Source: [Eubacterium] yurii subsp. margaretiae ATCC 43715
GTDB lineage: Bacteria; Bacillota; Clostridia; Peptostreptococcales; Filifactoraceae
Direction: 5' to 3'
Length of the DNA: 64,000 nucleotides
NCBI GenBank assembly: GCA_000146855.1
Contig: GL405246.1
Coordinates: forward strand, 2,367,778-2,431,777
The position numbers and the translations under genes were made by a program. This document shows positions 27,375 through 36,297 of the stretch, in pieces. A model generated the notes under the pieces. The model was not told where the DNA came from, ran no database searches, and worked only from the letters and a program-made list of their open reading frames with translations. Numbering within the stretch: the stretch's first letter is position 1; each line of letters begins with the position of its first letter.

Positions 27375-30300
27375 ATGAGCAAAAAGACAAATAAAAAAAG
27401 GTCAATTGAAGATACTAAAAAGTCTATATTTTGGACCTTGCTTGCTACAGGACTGATTTTACAGACTTGCAGTTACCCGGTGTTTGCAGACTCAAGTTCT
27501 CAAAATACATCAAACACAAGTAGCATACATGCCAAAATTACTTCACAAAGTGATTTGCAAGCTCTAAATGATAGAATAGGTCAGCTCGAAGCACCTACTC
27601 AAGCAGAAGATGGAAACATGATAATCAATGAACACTCATTAAAGCTCAATGTAGGCGATGAATTTCAGTTAAAACTCCTTGATTCAGACGGTTCTGATGT
27701 AAATGATGTAGAGTGGTTTGTAAGAGAAAGAACACCTCAAGATATCGTATATACAGCAGAAGAATATAGTAAATTGAACAAAGTCATCAGCCTTGATAAA
27801 GGACTTGTAAAGGCTAAGGCAAGCGGAAATACAGAAATATGGGCTAAAAAAGCTGATGCCCTATATAAATGTGTAGTAAATGTAGAAAAAGAAAAAGATT
27901 CCGAGCTTGAAAAAAAGGTAGATGAAATAGCTGATAAATTTAGACATCTAAGTAGTGATGCAGACAAGCTTATGGCAGTACATGACTATCTTGTAGAAAA
28001 TATAGAATATTCAAGTGAGCATATAGTTAGCTATGCCTATGGAGCATTAATAGAAGGAAAGGCTGTTTGCCAAGGATATTCACAATCTTTCCAAAAAATC
28101 ATAGATAAGCTTAATATAAAAGGATATGCTTTAAAAGGCTGGAGTACTGCGGCAAAACCGGAATTTCACCAATGGAATAGGGTAAAATTGGATGACGGCT
28201 GGTATTTTATAGATGTCACTTGGGATGATTTACCTGAGAGAGAATATATCAGTTATAAGCATTTTTTAATAAACAGTGAAACTCTCGGTAAAAACCATAA
28301 AGATTGGTATGCTTCTGATGAAGAAGTAGATGGAAGTAAATACACATATTATGCCTACAAAAAACAAGGTGAATTTGCAAATAATAAAGAAGAACTTGAA
28401 CAAGTGCTTAGAGCACAGATAAATTCAACTAACTTACCATATACCACTATACGAATTGCAATCCCAAAATCAATGGATGACGGAGAAATTCTAAACACTG
28501 TAAAAAAGATAACAGGCGGAAATCCATATATCAATGAAATACACAGACTAAGAGATACATTTGGAACACATAAGTTTTACTCATATGAGGTTTCAAATAT
28601 CCCTACTCAAGCTGAAAAAAATGTAAGTCTATTGGAAGTAAAGCCCACTAATAATGTAAATGAAACTACAACTTCTGTAATGCTTACATTTGACCAAGAT
28701 ATAGATGATCTTACTGTTAATGATATAAAAATGGACGAAGTTTATAAAACAGGCGTAAATAAAATAGATAACAAAACTTATGAACTCAGATTTAAGGACA
28801 TGATGTTCCAAAGTACTAAGACTCTTCCTATAGAAGTGAGTAAAAGAGGATTTAATATATCAAACAGCAGACAAAATGTAGATATAAACATAGTAAAAGA
28901 AGAAACACCACAGGCTGTATTTAAAGCTACAGGAGATAAAAAAGGCAGACTTGAAAATGTTGAAAGAGGAATGAGATATGATTTGGGAGACGGAGTTTGG
29001 CATGATATAAATTCAAGTGAACCTGTAAATATCACAACAGAGTTTAATGAGCCAATCTTGGTAGTTAGAAAAAGTACTACAGCTCCAATACTACATTCAG
29101 ATGTCCAAAAGATACTTCCTATAGAAACGGAAAGTCCTATGAATATAAAGACTGTAGATAGTGTAGAAGGTAAAAATACCGGCAAGATAATCTATGTAAA
29201 TTCAAAGATGGAATATAAGAAAGATGGTGCTCAAAACTGGATAGCTTGTAGCGGAAAAGAAGTATCAGGACTTTCAGAAGGTAAGTATCTTGTAAGATAC
29301 AAGCCTGATGGGATTAAACTTGCTTCACATCCGATAGAAGTTAAAATAAATGTAACAGCTGAAGAACAAAATAAACCAAATCCACAACCTGAGATACAAA
29401 AACCAAGTCAAGAAAATAAAGAAGATAATAAGCCTAACAAAGAGCCACAAGATTCAAAAACTGATTCTAAAAAAACACCGGAAGAAGAAAAGCCTAATAA
29501 AAAAGAAGATAAGAAAGAAACACAAAAAGCTGAACAAAAGGAAGAACAAAAACCTAAAGCAAAAGAAGAAAAATCAAGCTCAGGTGGTGGAGGCGGTGGA
29601 AGCTCATCATCAAGTAAAAGTTCGAGTTCTTCTGGTGGAGGCGGTGGAACTTCCTCAACATCAAAATCTGTTAAAGAACAAAACAAAATATCAGAAAAAG
29701 ATGTCCAAAAAACTGCTGAAACTATAACAAAGCTTACAAATCAAGAATTAGAACAAAAAAATCAACAGGAAAAATCTCAACTTAGTCAGCAAAATCAAGA
29801 GATATCAAAAGAAATAAAGCTACCAGATATAATGACAATGCAAGAAGCACAAAAAACAGTAGATAAGCTGAAAGACACAAGGCAAATAACTTGGAGCAAG
29901 CAAGCTGTAACAAAGCTAATGCAAAAAGGAATAATGTCCGGAGATAAAAAAGGCAACTTCATGCCTAAAAAAGCTGTAACAAGAGCAGAAGTAGCCCAAG
30001 TAATCACAAATATAATAGGTGAAAAGCCAAGCAGTATAAAAGTTGCAGATGTGAGCAATAACAAATGGTATGCAAAAGCTGTACAAACAGTGTTGGAAAA
30101 CAAAATCTTCTCTCAAGATAAAAAAGCTAAGTTCAGACCGGATAGCAATATAACGAGGGCGGAATTGTTTGTAGCCGTTGCTAAATTAAAAGACATCAAG
30201 CCATTGGATAATGCAAGAGCAAAAGAAGTGCTTTCAAAATACAAAGACGCAGACTCAACACCTGCTTGGGCTATAGGATATGTATCAGCCTTAGTTGAAA

Positions 30301-30395
30301 AAGGAATAGTAAGTGGAGCAAATAATAAGTTAAATGCAAATGATACGCTTACAAGAGAACAACTTTCAACAATATTTGCCAATATTATAGACTAA
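27375..30395 (+). CDS. Surface protein with transglutaminase-like core and three SLH domains
   Basis: Cell-wall-attached protein of 1006 residues. Signal peptide to about residue 38 (ends VFADSS). A Big-2/immunoglobulin-like domain at about 70-170. Transglutaminase-like domain at about 190-320 with the full catalytic triad: Cys232 in AVCQGYS, His265 in FHQWNRV, Asp280 in IDVTWDD. Middle region (about 400-660) of beta-rich Ig-like modules, including SMLTFDQDIDDLT-type wording. A Pro/Glu/Lys-rich linker then Gly/Ser runs (about 675-770) bridge to three SLH modules (about 825-1006: IMSGDKKGNFMPKKAVTRAE; FSQDKKAKFRPDSNITRAE; IVSGANNKLNANDTLTRE), which bind pyruvylated secondary wall polymer. The fold family may be a protease, cross-linking enzyme or peptidoglycan enzyme; the substrate is unknown. 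Confidence 0.9.
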   Translation: MSKKTNKKRSIEDTKKSIFWTLLATGLILQTCSYPVFADSSSQNTSNTSSIHAKITSQSDLQALNDRIGQLEAPTQAEDGNMIINEHSLKLNVGDEFQLKLLDSDGSDVNDVEWFVRERTPQDIVYTAEEYSKLNKVISLDKGLVKAKASGNTEIWAKKADALYKCVVNVEKEKDSELEKKVDEIADKFRHLSSDADKLMAVHDYLVENIEYSSEHIVSYAYGALIEGKAVCQGYSQSFQKIIDKLNIKGYALKGWSTAAKPEFHQWNRVKLDDGWYFIDVTWDDLPEREYISYKHFLINSETLGKNHKDWYASDEEVDGSKYTYYAYKKQGEFANNKEELEQVLRAQINSTNLPYTTIRIAIPKSMDDGEILNTVKKITGGNPYINEIHRLRDTFGTHKFYSYEVSNIPTQAEKNVSLLEVKPTNNVNETTTSVMLTFDQDIDDLTVNDIKMDEVYKTGVNKIDNKTYELRFKDMMFQSTKTLPIEVSKRGFNISNSRQNVDINIVKEETPQAVFKATGDKKGRLENVERGMRYDLGDGVWHDINSSEPVNITTEFNEPILVVRKSTTAPILHSDVQKILPIETESPMNIKTVDSVEGKNTGKIIYVNSKMEYKKDGAQNWIACSGKEVSGLSEGKYLVRYKPDGIKLASHPIEVKINVTAEEQNKPNPQPEIQKPSQENKEDNKPNKEPQDSKTDSKKTPEEEKPNKKEDKKETQKAEQKEEQKPKAKEEKSSSGGGGGGSSSSSKSSSSSGGGGGTSSTSKSVKEQNKISEKDVQKTAETITKLTNQELEQKNQQEKSQLSQQNQEISKEIKLPDIMTMQEAQKTVDKLKDTRQITWSKQAVTKLMQKGIMSGDKKGNFMPKKAVTRAEVAQVITNIIGEKPSSIKVADVSNNKWYAKAVQTVLENKIFSQDKKAKFRPDSNITRAELFVAVAKLKDIKPLDNARAKEVLSKYKDADSTPAWAIGYVSALVEKGIVSGANNKLNANDTLTREQLSTIFANIID

Positions 30396-30494
30396 TATCA
30401 GATATAAATAAAGTTTAGCTAAAACTATAGAGCATGATGTTTTTATATGCCCCTTGTCAAAAAGACAGCCTAAATATCAACACAAATTTTATTT

Positions 30495-30531
30495 AACTAC
30501 CACATAACAATAGATTATGTGGTAGTTTTTT
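30495..30531 (+). terminator. Terminator of the SLH-protein gene
   Basis: AACTACCACATAA and TTATGTGGTAGTT pair perfectly around a 7-nt loop and end in TTTTT. Confidence 0.85.
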
Positions 30532-30608
30532 ATATTGATAAAATGAAATTTAATGGATGTAAAATATTGCTAAATTTGATATAATTAGATATGGCACTAA
30601 TATTACTT

Positions 30609-30725
30609 ATACTAAAAGTTAGTTAAAAAGTCATGTAATTACGTCACAATAAAGTCATTGAAAATCCATATAATTTATAATGCTAATTAAAATAGATACT
30701 TGCTATTATACATATTGATTAGTAT
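30609..30725 (+). repeat. Family B MITE-like repeat, copy B1
   Basis: 117 bp bounded by ATACTAAAAG and GATTAGTAT. The interior matches copy B2 at 31466-31581 almost base for base (AGTCATTGAAAATCCATATA, ATTTATAATG, AAATAGATACTTGCTATTAT). Confidence 0.8.
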
Positions 30726-30836
30726 TAATAAATGTAGATACTGACAATTTAGATTTTTTATTGATATAACTTAATTTTTTAATCATAGTATATACACATA
30801 ATTCCGTTTAATATTAATATGAACAGGAGGTATTTG

Positions 30837-31283
30837 GTGGATCAGAAGCAGAAAGAAATATTTGTAATTAATCAAGATACTATAAAAAGTAAAATTTATT
30901 ATATAAGAAATCAAAAAGTCATGCTTGATTTTGAACTTGCGGAAATATACGGCTATACTACTACAAGATTTAATGAACAAGTAAAAAATAATTTAGAAAA
31001 ATTCGATGATGATTTTATGTTCCAGCTAACTAAGCTTGAATTTGAAAACTTGATATCGAAAAAATCGACATCAAGATGGGGTGGTCGCAGAAAAATGCCT
31101 TACGCCTTTACAGAGCAGGGAATTTATATGCTTATGACTGTATTAAAGGGAGAACTTGCAACTAAACAAAGTAAAGCTTTAATACGAATGTTTAAACAGA
31201 TGAAGGACTTTATTATTGAAAACCAAGATTTTATCAGTTCAAAAGAATTGGTTCAAATAGCTGTACAGAGCAAGGCGATTTAA
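30837..31283 (+). CDS. ORF6N (KilA-N-like) domain protein, possibly shortened
   Basis: DNA-binding type domain found in phage and mobile-element regulators. Of 148 residues, positions about 12-95 match ORF6N: IYYIRNQKVMLDFELAEIYGY, TTRFNEQVKNNLEKFDDDF, FMFQLTKLEF, then YAFTEQGIYMLMTVLK. The stand-alone family is usually longer at the C-terminus, so the short ending (SKELVQIAVQSKAI) may be a truncation. Start: AGGAGG at 30825-30830 lies 6 nt before GTG at 30837; the ATG at 30819 would place that site inside the gene. It is bracketed by the near-identical repeats B1 and B2. No other phage gene is near. Confidence 0.83.
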   Translation: MDQKQKEIFVINQDTIKSKIYYIRNQKVMLDFELAEIYGYTTTRFNEQVKNNLEKFDDDFMFQLTKLEFENLISKKSTSRWGGRRKMPYAFTEQGIYMLMTVLKGELATKQSKALIRMFKQMKDFIIENQDFISSKELVQIAVQSKAI

Positions 31284-31307
31284 AGAAAAAATATCAAAAA
31301 CATTTAA

Positions 31308-31347
31308 AAAAAGACCACTGTCATTTAAGCTAAACAGTGGTCTTTTT
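31308..31347 (+). terminator. Terminator of the ORF6N gene
   Basis: AAAAAGACCACTGT and ACAGTGGTCTTTTT, perfect 14-bp stem with 12-nt loop, T-rich 3' arm. Confidence 0.85.
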
Positions 31348-31353
31348 ATGCTA

Positions 31354-31467
31354 ATACTAAAGACCTTTTAAGTTACCATGTAAATATTTTGATTATAACG
31401 TCTATACAATTTAAAAGTAATCGCAATATCAAATATTTTACATGTCTTTTTAAATGGAGATTAGTAT
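31354..31467 (-). repeat. Family B MITE-like repeat, copy B3 (inverted)
   Basis: Read on the minus strand it starts ATACTAATCTCCATTTAAA and ends GGTCTTTAGTAT; it aligns along its length with copy B4 at 34563-34677 (AGACATGTAAAATATTTGATATTG versus AGTCATGTAGAATATTTGATATTG; shared ATTTACATG region). Confidence 0.75.
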
Positions 31468-31581
31468 AAAAAACTTATTAAAAAGCAATGTAATTACATC
31501 ACAATAAAGTCATTGAAAATCCATATAATTTATAATGTCGCTTTAAAATAGATACTTGCTATTATAAATGCTGATTAGTAT
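31466..31581 (+). repeat. Family B MITE-like repeat, copy B2
   Basis: Near-identical direct repeat of B1, in the same orientation; it shares its left TTAGTAT edge with the inverted copy B3. Together B3 and B2 fill the spacer between the ORF6N gene and sstT. Confidence 0.8.
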
Positions 31582-31607
31582 TAATGCATTTTTTATCAAT
31601 ATCCTAA

Positions 31608-32882
31608 CTATTTCACATTAGAAAGCAATCTCTTGTAGTCTACCTTTTCTCCATCCTTTGTCTTTTGAGCAAAGTCTGCTACGGCTGTAAACAGTACGTC
31701 TGTTGAAGAGTTTATCGCAGTTTCTGCAGAGTCTTGGATAACCCCTATGATAAAGCCTACTCCCACGACCTGAGCAGATACGTCAGCAGGTATTCCAAAT
31801 AATGAGCAGGCAAGCGGAATAAGAAGTAGAGATCCTCCGGCAACACCTGATGCTCCGCAGGCTCCAAGTGCTGAAAGTACACTTAGTACAAGCGCAGTAG
31901 CAAAATCTACCTGAATACCTAAGGTATTAGCGGCTGCAAGTGTCATTATTGAAATTGTTATGGCAGCTCCACCCATATTTATAGTGGCTCCAAGAGGAAT
32001 TGATACTGAATAAGTATCTTCGTCAAGCTCCAATTGTCTGCAAAGTTCCATATTTACAGGAATGTTGGCAGCAGAGCTTCTTGTGAAAAATGCTGTAAGT
32101 CCGCTCTTTTTGATACAAGCAAGCACCAAAGGATAAGGATTGATTTTAAGCTGAGTCCATACCATTATAGGATTGACTATCAAGGCGACAAAAAACATAG
32201 TTCCCAGCAATAAGCCTATCAACATCGCATATTCTTTGAATATTTCTATACCACTTGTAGTTATTGAAGTATATATCAGCCCCATTATACCAAAAGGTGC
32301 AAAACTGATTACTATTCTAACTACAGAAGATGTAGCGTCGGCAAAGTTAGAAAGCATTGTCTTAGTAGACTCTGATGAATTTTTAAGAGCCAAACCTATC
32401 AATACTGCCCAAAATAGTATCCCCATATAATTTGGAGTTGAAAGAGCCCTTATAGGATTGTCTACTATATTGAGCAAAAGAGTAGTAAGCACTTCATCTA
32501 AACCTTTTGGTGGATTTATCTCTTCAGCTGTCGGTGGCAAAGTCAATTTAATTGGAAAAAGAAAACTTGCAATTACTGAAAAAAGTGCCGCCAAAAATGT
32601 AGCAACAAGATAAAGAGCAATAACATGCTTCATATTTGTCTTTTGACCTTCCTTATGTTTACATAGTGACTCCATTACAAGAAAAAATACCAAGACAGGT
32701 GCAATGGATTTCAAGGCTCCTGCAAACATACTTCCAAATATCTTAAGAACATCAAGCACATTTCCGGCTGTTGACTCTCCCAAATTCGGTCTAATTAATG
32801 CCACAATTGTTCCTATGATAAGGCCCGTAATTATTCTCTTTACCAGTCCTATCTCATTATACTTCTTCCATAATTCCTTCAT
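31608..32882 (-). CDS. sstT: Serine/threonine:Na+ symporter, SstT type
   Basis: Dicarboxylate/amino acid:cation symporter family (DAACS), 424 residues, importing serine and threonine with Na+. Eight helices and two re-entrant hairpins are apparent. Diagnostic wording: AAFFTRSSAANIPVNMELC-like region (LTAFFTRSSAANIPVNM, the serine-rich hairpin), ATINMGGAAITISIMTLAAANTLG in the ion-binding helix, and GVAGGSLLLIPLACSLFGIP. The N-terminus (WKKYNEIGLVKRIITGLIIG) matches SstT rather than GltP. AGAGGGGA precedes the ATG. It stands as a single gene, with repeats behind it. Confidence 0.9.
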   Translation of the reverse strand: MKELWKKYNEIGLVKRIITGLIIGTIVALIRPNLGESTAGNVLDVLKIFGSMFAGALKSIAPVLVFFLVMESLCKHKEGQKTNMKHVIALYLVATFLAALFSVIASFLFPIKLTLPPTAEEINPPKGLDEVLTTLLLNIVDNPIRALSTPNYMGILFWAVLIGLALKNSSESTKTMLSNFADATSSVVRIVISFAPFGIMGLIYTSITTSGIEIFKEYAMLIGLLLGTMFFVALIVNPIMVWTQLKINPYPLVLACIKKSGLTAFFTRSSAANIPVNMELCRQLELDEDTYSVSIPLGATINMGGAAITISIMTLAAANTLGIQVDFATALVLSVLSALGACGASGVAGGSLLLIPLACSLFGIPADVSAQVVGVGFIIGVIQDSAETAINSSTDVLFTAVADFAQKTKDGEKVDYKRLLSNVK

Positions 32883-33402
32883 AAAAATTCCCCTCTTTCA
32901 CATATCATGTGTCCCTAGCTTATAAATATAAAATTCAATCTTCCAAAATAAAATAGAGTTGAAGTTCTTAAATTCAACATGAATTTCTAAAAAACTACTT
33001 AATTTCGTATTTGTAACATTTTAAAGTTAAATTAAAAAAATACTTATAATAGAGAACAAACTTAAGATTTGTAAAAAACATAAAAAATAATGACAATAAA
33101 ATAAAATATCCAAAGATAATAACATAATAATTTAAACTTGTCTATAGTTTTAGTATTAAAAATAAAAACATTTTTGTATTTCAGGTATGCACTTTTTGTT
33201 TAAATCTAATTTTTCTTTGATTTTATCAGATATTTAAGCAAATTCAATATTTAAGATTTAAATTATTTATTAAGAAAAATTATTTGCTATTGACAAATAT
33301 TATTTATAGATTTATAATTTCACTATAAGAGATAAAGATTATTGATTAATTATTTATATCATAATAATTCTTATAATTTTTCAATCAATTTCGGAGGTAT
33401 TT
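32883..33402. other. Divergent spacer between sstT and the DUF3793-flavodoxin pair
   Basis: 520 bp without a gene. Contains the consensus promoter at 33290-33318 for the right-hand operon. The left 400 bp are AT-rich, with no recognisable riboswitch; a possible leftward promoter for sstT is not clear. Confidence 0.5.
33290..33318 (+). promoter_or_regulatory. Perfect-consensus sigma-A promoter for the DUF3793-flavodoxin operon
   Basis: TTGACA, 17 bp, TATAAT: all 12 positions match. The start codon is 85 bp downstream. The intervening GATAAAGATTATTGATTAATT-like AT-rich stretch vaguely resembles Fur-type operators but is not a clear match. Confidence 0.8.
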
Positions 33403-33942
33403 ATGTTTGAGCGCTTGTTGGTGGAGCATTGTGCACCGACATTAGCAGGTATCAAGACTGCCAATTTATTTTCGTATTCAGGTGATGACGCTGTTTTAAA
33501 GGTAAGACACTGGAACAGACTCTTGTACAAATTAAGACTTAGACTTACAATTTTGAGCAATATTAAAGGAAAAACTCTAATCTACATCTATAGGATTGAT
33601 TTGCTTGATAAGACTCTATCAGATTCCAGAGTGCGTGAATTCCTGAATATATACGGATATGACAGACAAATAAGTTGTGGAAGAGTTATCAAAAATTTGT
33701 CTATAAGAGTGAAAAAAGACAATTTTCCACATGAAATCGGCATTTTCTTGGGTTACCCTTTGGAAGATGTAAAACTCTTCATCAAGAACAAGGGCAAAAA
33801 CTATAAGATATCCGGAATTTGGAAAGTATACACCGATGAAGTGGAATCACTAAAAAAGTTTGAGATGTATAAAAAATGCACATCCACTCTTTGCGAGTCT
33901 TTCTTAAATGGTGTAAACATCACATCTCTTTGCGCTGCATAA
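33403..33942 (+). CDS. DUF3793 family protein
   Basis: Conserved protein of unknown function, 179 residues, found widely in Clostridia next to flavodoxin genes, as here. Family features seen: the N-terminal HCAPTLAGIKTANLFSY, the RHWNRLLY..LRLRLTIL segment, LIYIYRIDLLD, PHEIGIFLGYPLEDVKLFI, and WKVYTDE near the C-terminus. Two conserved cysteines (HCAPT and the later KKCTSTLCES) suggest a redox or metal role, possibly haem or iron handling; this is inference from neighbourhood. CGGAGG precedes the ATG. Flavodoxin begins 70 bp downstream and is very probably in the same transcript. Confidence 0.85.
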   Translation: MFERLLVEHCAPTLAGIKTANLFSYSGDDAVLKVRHWNRLLYKLRLRLTILSNIKGKTLIYIYRIDLLDKTLSDSRVREFLNIYGYDRQISCGRVIKNLSIRVKKDNFPHEIGIFLGYPLEDVKLFIKNKGKNYKISGIWKVYTDEVESLKKFEMYKKCTSTLCESFLNGVNITSLCAA

Positions 33943-34012
33943 TTTTGGTAGACATCAAAGAATAGTAATATTTTTTGATTAATATAAATATTAATTTAAA
34001 GGAGTATTAATT

Positions 34013-34435
34013 ATGAGTAAAGTAGCAGTAGTTTATTGGTCAGGAACAGGAAATACTGAAGCTATGGCAAATGCCGTTGTTGAAGGTGCAAAAGGCGCCG
34101 GAGCTGAAGTGGATTTGATATTCAGCGACGACTTTACTAAAGATAAACTTGGTGATTATGATGCAATAGCATTCGGCTGTCCTGCAATGGGTAATGAAGA
34201 GCTTGAAGAATCAAGTTTTGAGCCTATGTTTGCAAGTGTTGAAAACGACCTTGGCGGAAAGAAAATAGCAATATTTGGCTCTTATGAATGGAACGACGGA
34301 CAATGGATGAGAGACTGGGAAGTAAGAGCTAAAAATACAGCAGGAACATTAGTAGCTGAAGGACTTATGGCATATGACAATCCTGATGAAGAAGCTCTCG
34401 CAAAATGTAAAGAGCTTGGAGCGGCATTAGCATAA
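34013..34435 (+). CDS. Flavodoxin (short chain)
   Basis: FMN-binding electron carrier replacing ferredoxin under iron shortage. 140 residues. The phosphate-binding loop is VVYWSGTGNTEAMANAV (residues 6-22), the isoalloxazine loops are around 56-61 (GCPAMGNEELEE) and 86-95 (FGSYEWNDGQWMRDWE), as in Clostridium flavodoxins. AAAGGAG precedes the ATG. It is paired with DUF3793 upstream and followed by a terminator, a two-gene operon. Confidence 0.95.
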   Translation: MSKVAVVYWSGTGNTEAMANAVVEGAKGAGAEVDLIFSDDFTKDKLGDYDAIAFGCPAMGNEELEESSFEPMFASVENDLGGKKIAIFGSYEWNDGQWMRDWEVRAKNTAGTLVAEGLMAYDNPDEEALAKCKELGAALA

Positions 34436-34488
34436 TAAATGGTTTTGCTTAGATGAAAGAGAACTTCATAATTTTTATAAACATGGAC

Positions 34489-34522
34489 AAAGGCGACATA
34501 ATTATCTTATGTCGCCTTTTGT
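34489..34522 (+). terminator. Terminator of the flavodoxin operon
   Basis: AAAGGCGACATAA pairs with TTATGTCGCCTTT, loop of 5 nt, then TTGTTTT. Confidence 0.8.
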
Positions 34523-34562
34523 TTTATCTTGAATTCTCTATTATAAAAAAGAGTTTTATTTA

Positions 34563-34677
34563 ATACTAATCTTCGTTTAAAAAGTCATGTAGAATATTTG
34601 ATATTGTGATGTTCTATTAATTTATATACACTTTGTAATTAAAATACTTACATGTTAATTTAAAAGGTTTTTAGTAT
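34563..34677 (+). repeat. Family B MITE-like repeat, copy B4
   Basis: Bounded by ATACTAATCTTCG and GGTTTTTAGTAT, 115 bp; homologous to the inverted copy B3 at 31354-31467. Sits between the convergent flavodoxin and zinc-ribbon genes. Confidence 0.75.
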
Positions 34678-34695
34678 AAGTCATATTAATTATCA

Positions 34696-36297
34696 CTATT
34701 TTTTTGTTATAAAATTATTAGTATACTCAGTAATTACCCAGTCATGCTCCTTCATATTGAGTTCTTGTCCGCAAAACTCACATTTCTTACCATCTATCAA
34801 AGATAGATTGCTTCCGCAACTTTTACATTTTAAAATTGAAGGCCCGCATACAGCCTGAGTTTTACAGTCCTCATTTTTTTGAAGATACATCCTTACATTT
34901 TCTTTTCTTTCTTCTATCTTGCCGTTTTTCAGCTCTCTAATTAGCAAAATCGCATTTACCATCGCTGTTTGCATACCGTCTTTTACTTTGTAAAAATCCA
35001 TCATTATTCTTATGGTGTCAATATCTACCACATCTTTATATTGTTGCAACTTTTCTGATAGGTCGCAGTCTGAAAATGCGTTGATTTCTTTGATATTATC
35101 TGCAAAATGCACGGTATTCAGCTTGTTTTGTATACCTCCAAAAAAACTTTGAATAGAAAACAAAGGGTCGTATTTTCTAACCTCTTCAGCCCTTCTTATT
35201 TCTTGATTTGAGCTTCCTCCTGAATAATATAACATATCAGGGAAAAAATTTTCAATTAAATCATATATAATCTCTATCATCGGCACAATAAAAGGCATAA
35301 ATATTGTTATAAGTAAACATCCTGCTAAAGAGAATAAAAATGCATTTGGTATAGCATATAAAAATTTCATAGCTATATCCATATCGTAGGATTTGAAAAA
35401 AGGTAGATAAAAACCGGCATTAAAAAACATCGTAATTCCAATCATATACACCCATGGGTAGGTATGTTCTTTTATAGCCTCTCTTTTTCCGGAAGTTACA
35501 AAAGAATCACGATTAAATCCGAAACTTCCCACCCTACTATCCAAGTCTTCTACAGTAAATTTTGTTCCACAATAATCACATCCGTCCATAAAATTACTTC
35601 TTGATGAAATATTTCCGCAGTTTGGACAAATTATATTTCCACCTCCAACGCTTTTTGCAGACAAAATTGTATAGTGGGCGACTTCCTTATCATAGACATG
35701 TTTTATATTTTTTCCCATATATTTATAAGTCCTTGTGGAGAATATCTCTTCATTGACATCATCAATATTATATCTGCCGTCAAAATAAGACTTTGAGCGA
35801 ACCGGAGACGCATTATTGGAATAAGAACGTCTGCTTGTAATTAGTTCTATCTGTACATTTAATCTTTCTAAACGTTTTTTTTGAAGATATATACCATGCC
35901 ATAAAAGTTGTGTAGCATAATTTTGCAACTTACTATTATCCCTATTTTTATCTTCACTGTTCATAAAATCACTATAGGCTGTCTTAAAGTCAGTCAAATT
36001 TCTTGTCAGCTCATCATAGTCTTCTACAATCGGATAGTATGGAAAAATAAGATTTAGCGGAAATCCTATATTAAGTCCCAGCCTATATTTTTCACTGACC
36101 CAAGCCCTTAAAAACTTTATTATACCTATACTTGTAACTATATAGCCCCCTGCTGCAAGTACTGTAGGTTCATCAGCTTCCCTTGAACCATAATAAGATA
36201 TTACTACTCCTATAATATAAATGATTACAGGAATTATGAATTTTCCCTTTTCAAATTTCCTCTTGGAATTCGAATTATTATCACTATTTTCAGACAT
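34696..36297 (-). CDS. Membrane protein with two zinc ribbons, TIM44-like region
   Basis: No confident functional assignment. 533 residues. A Ser/Asn-rich cytosolic start, two membrane helices (about 22-60), a soluble part, a first Cys4 zinc ribbon (CPNCG..CDYCG, about 224-243), two more helices (about 280-345), a soluble region of about 100 residues containing FSIQSFFGGIQNKLNTVHFA with the feel of TIM44-like domains, and a second Cys4 ribbon (CKSCG..CEFCG, about 491-516). Proteins with a zinc ribbon plus TIM44-like region are common in Clostridia and undescribed. The start at 36297 has AGGAGGAG. Single gene, facing the flavodoxin operon. Confidence 0.7.
   Translation of the reverse strand: MSENSDNNSNSKRKFEKGKFIIPVIIYIIGVVISYYGSREADEPTVLAAGGYIVTSIGIIKFLRAWVSEKYRLGLNIGFPLNLIFPYYPIVEDYDELTRNLTDFKTAYSDFMNSEDKNRDNSKLQNYATQLLWHGIYLQKKRLERLNVQIELITSRRSYSNNASPVRSKSYFDGRYNIDDVNEEIFSTRTYKYMGKNIKHVYDKEVAHYTILSAKSVGGGNIICPNCGNISSRSNFMDGCDYCGTKFTVEDLDSRVGSFGFNRDSFVTSGKREAIKEHTYPWVYMIGITMFFNAGFYLPFFKSYDMDIAMKFLYAIPNAFLFSLAGCLLITIFMPFIVPMIEIIYDLIENFFPDMLYYSGGSSNQEIRRAEEVRKYDPLFSIQSFFGGIQNKLNTVHFADNIKEINAFSDCDLSEKLQQYKDVVDIDTIRIMMDFYKVKDGMQTAMVNAILLIRELKNGKIEERKENVRMYLQKNEDCKTQAVCGPSILKCKSCGSNLSLIDGKKCEFCGQELNMKEHDWVITEYTNNFITKK

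Noticed and set aside
30837..31283. A prophage around the ORF6N gene
   Set aside because: Only one phage-type domain gene is present; flanks are repeats and ordinary chromosomal genes, no integrase, terminase or structural genes.
33319..33360. Fur box downstream of the flavodoxin-operon promoter
   Set aside because: Only loosely AT-rich with partial GATAAT-like symmetry; no defensible 19-bp match to consensus.
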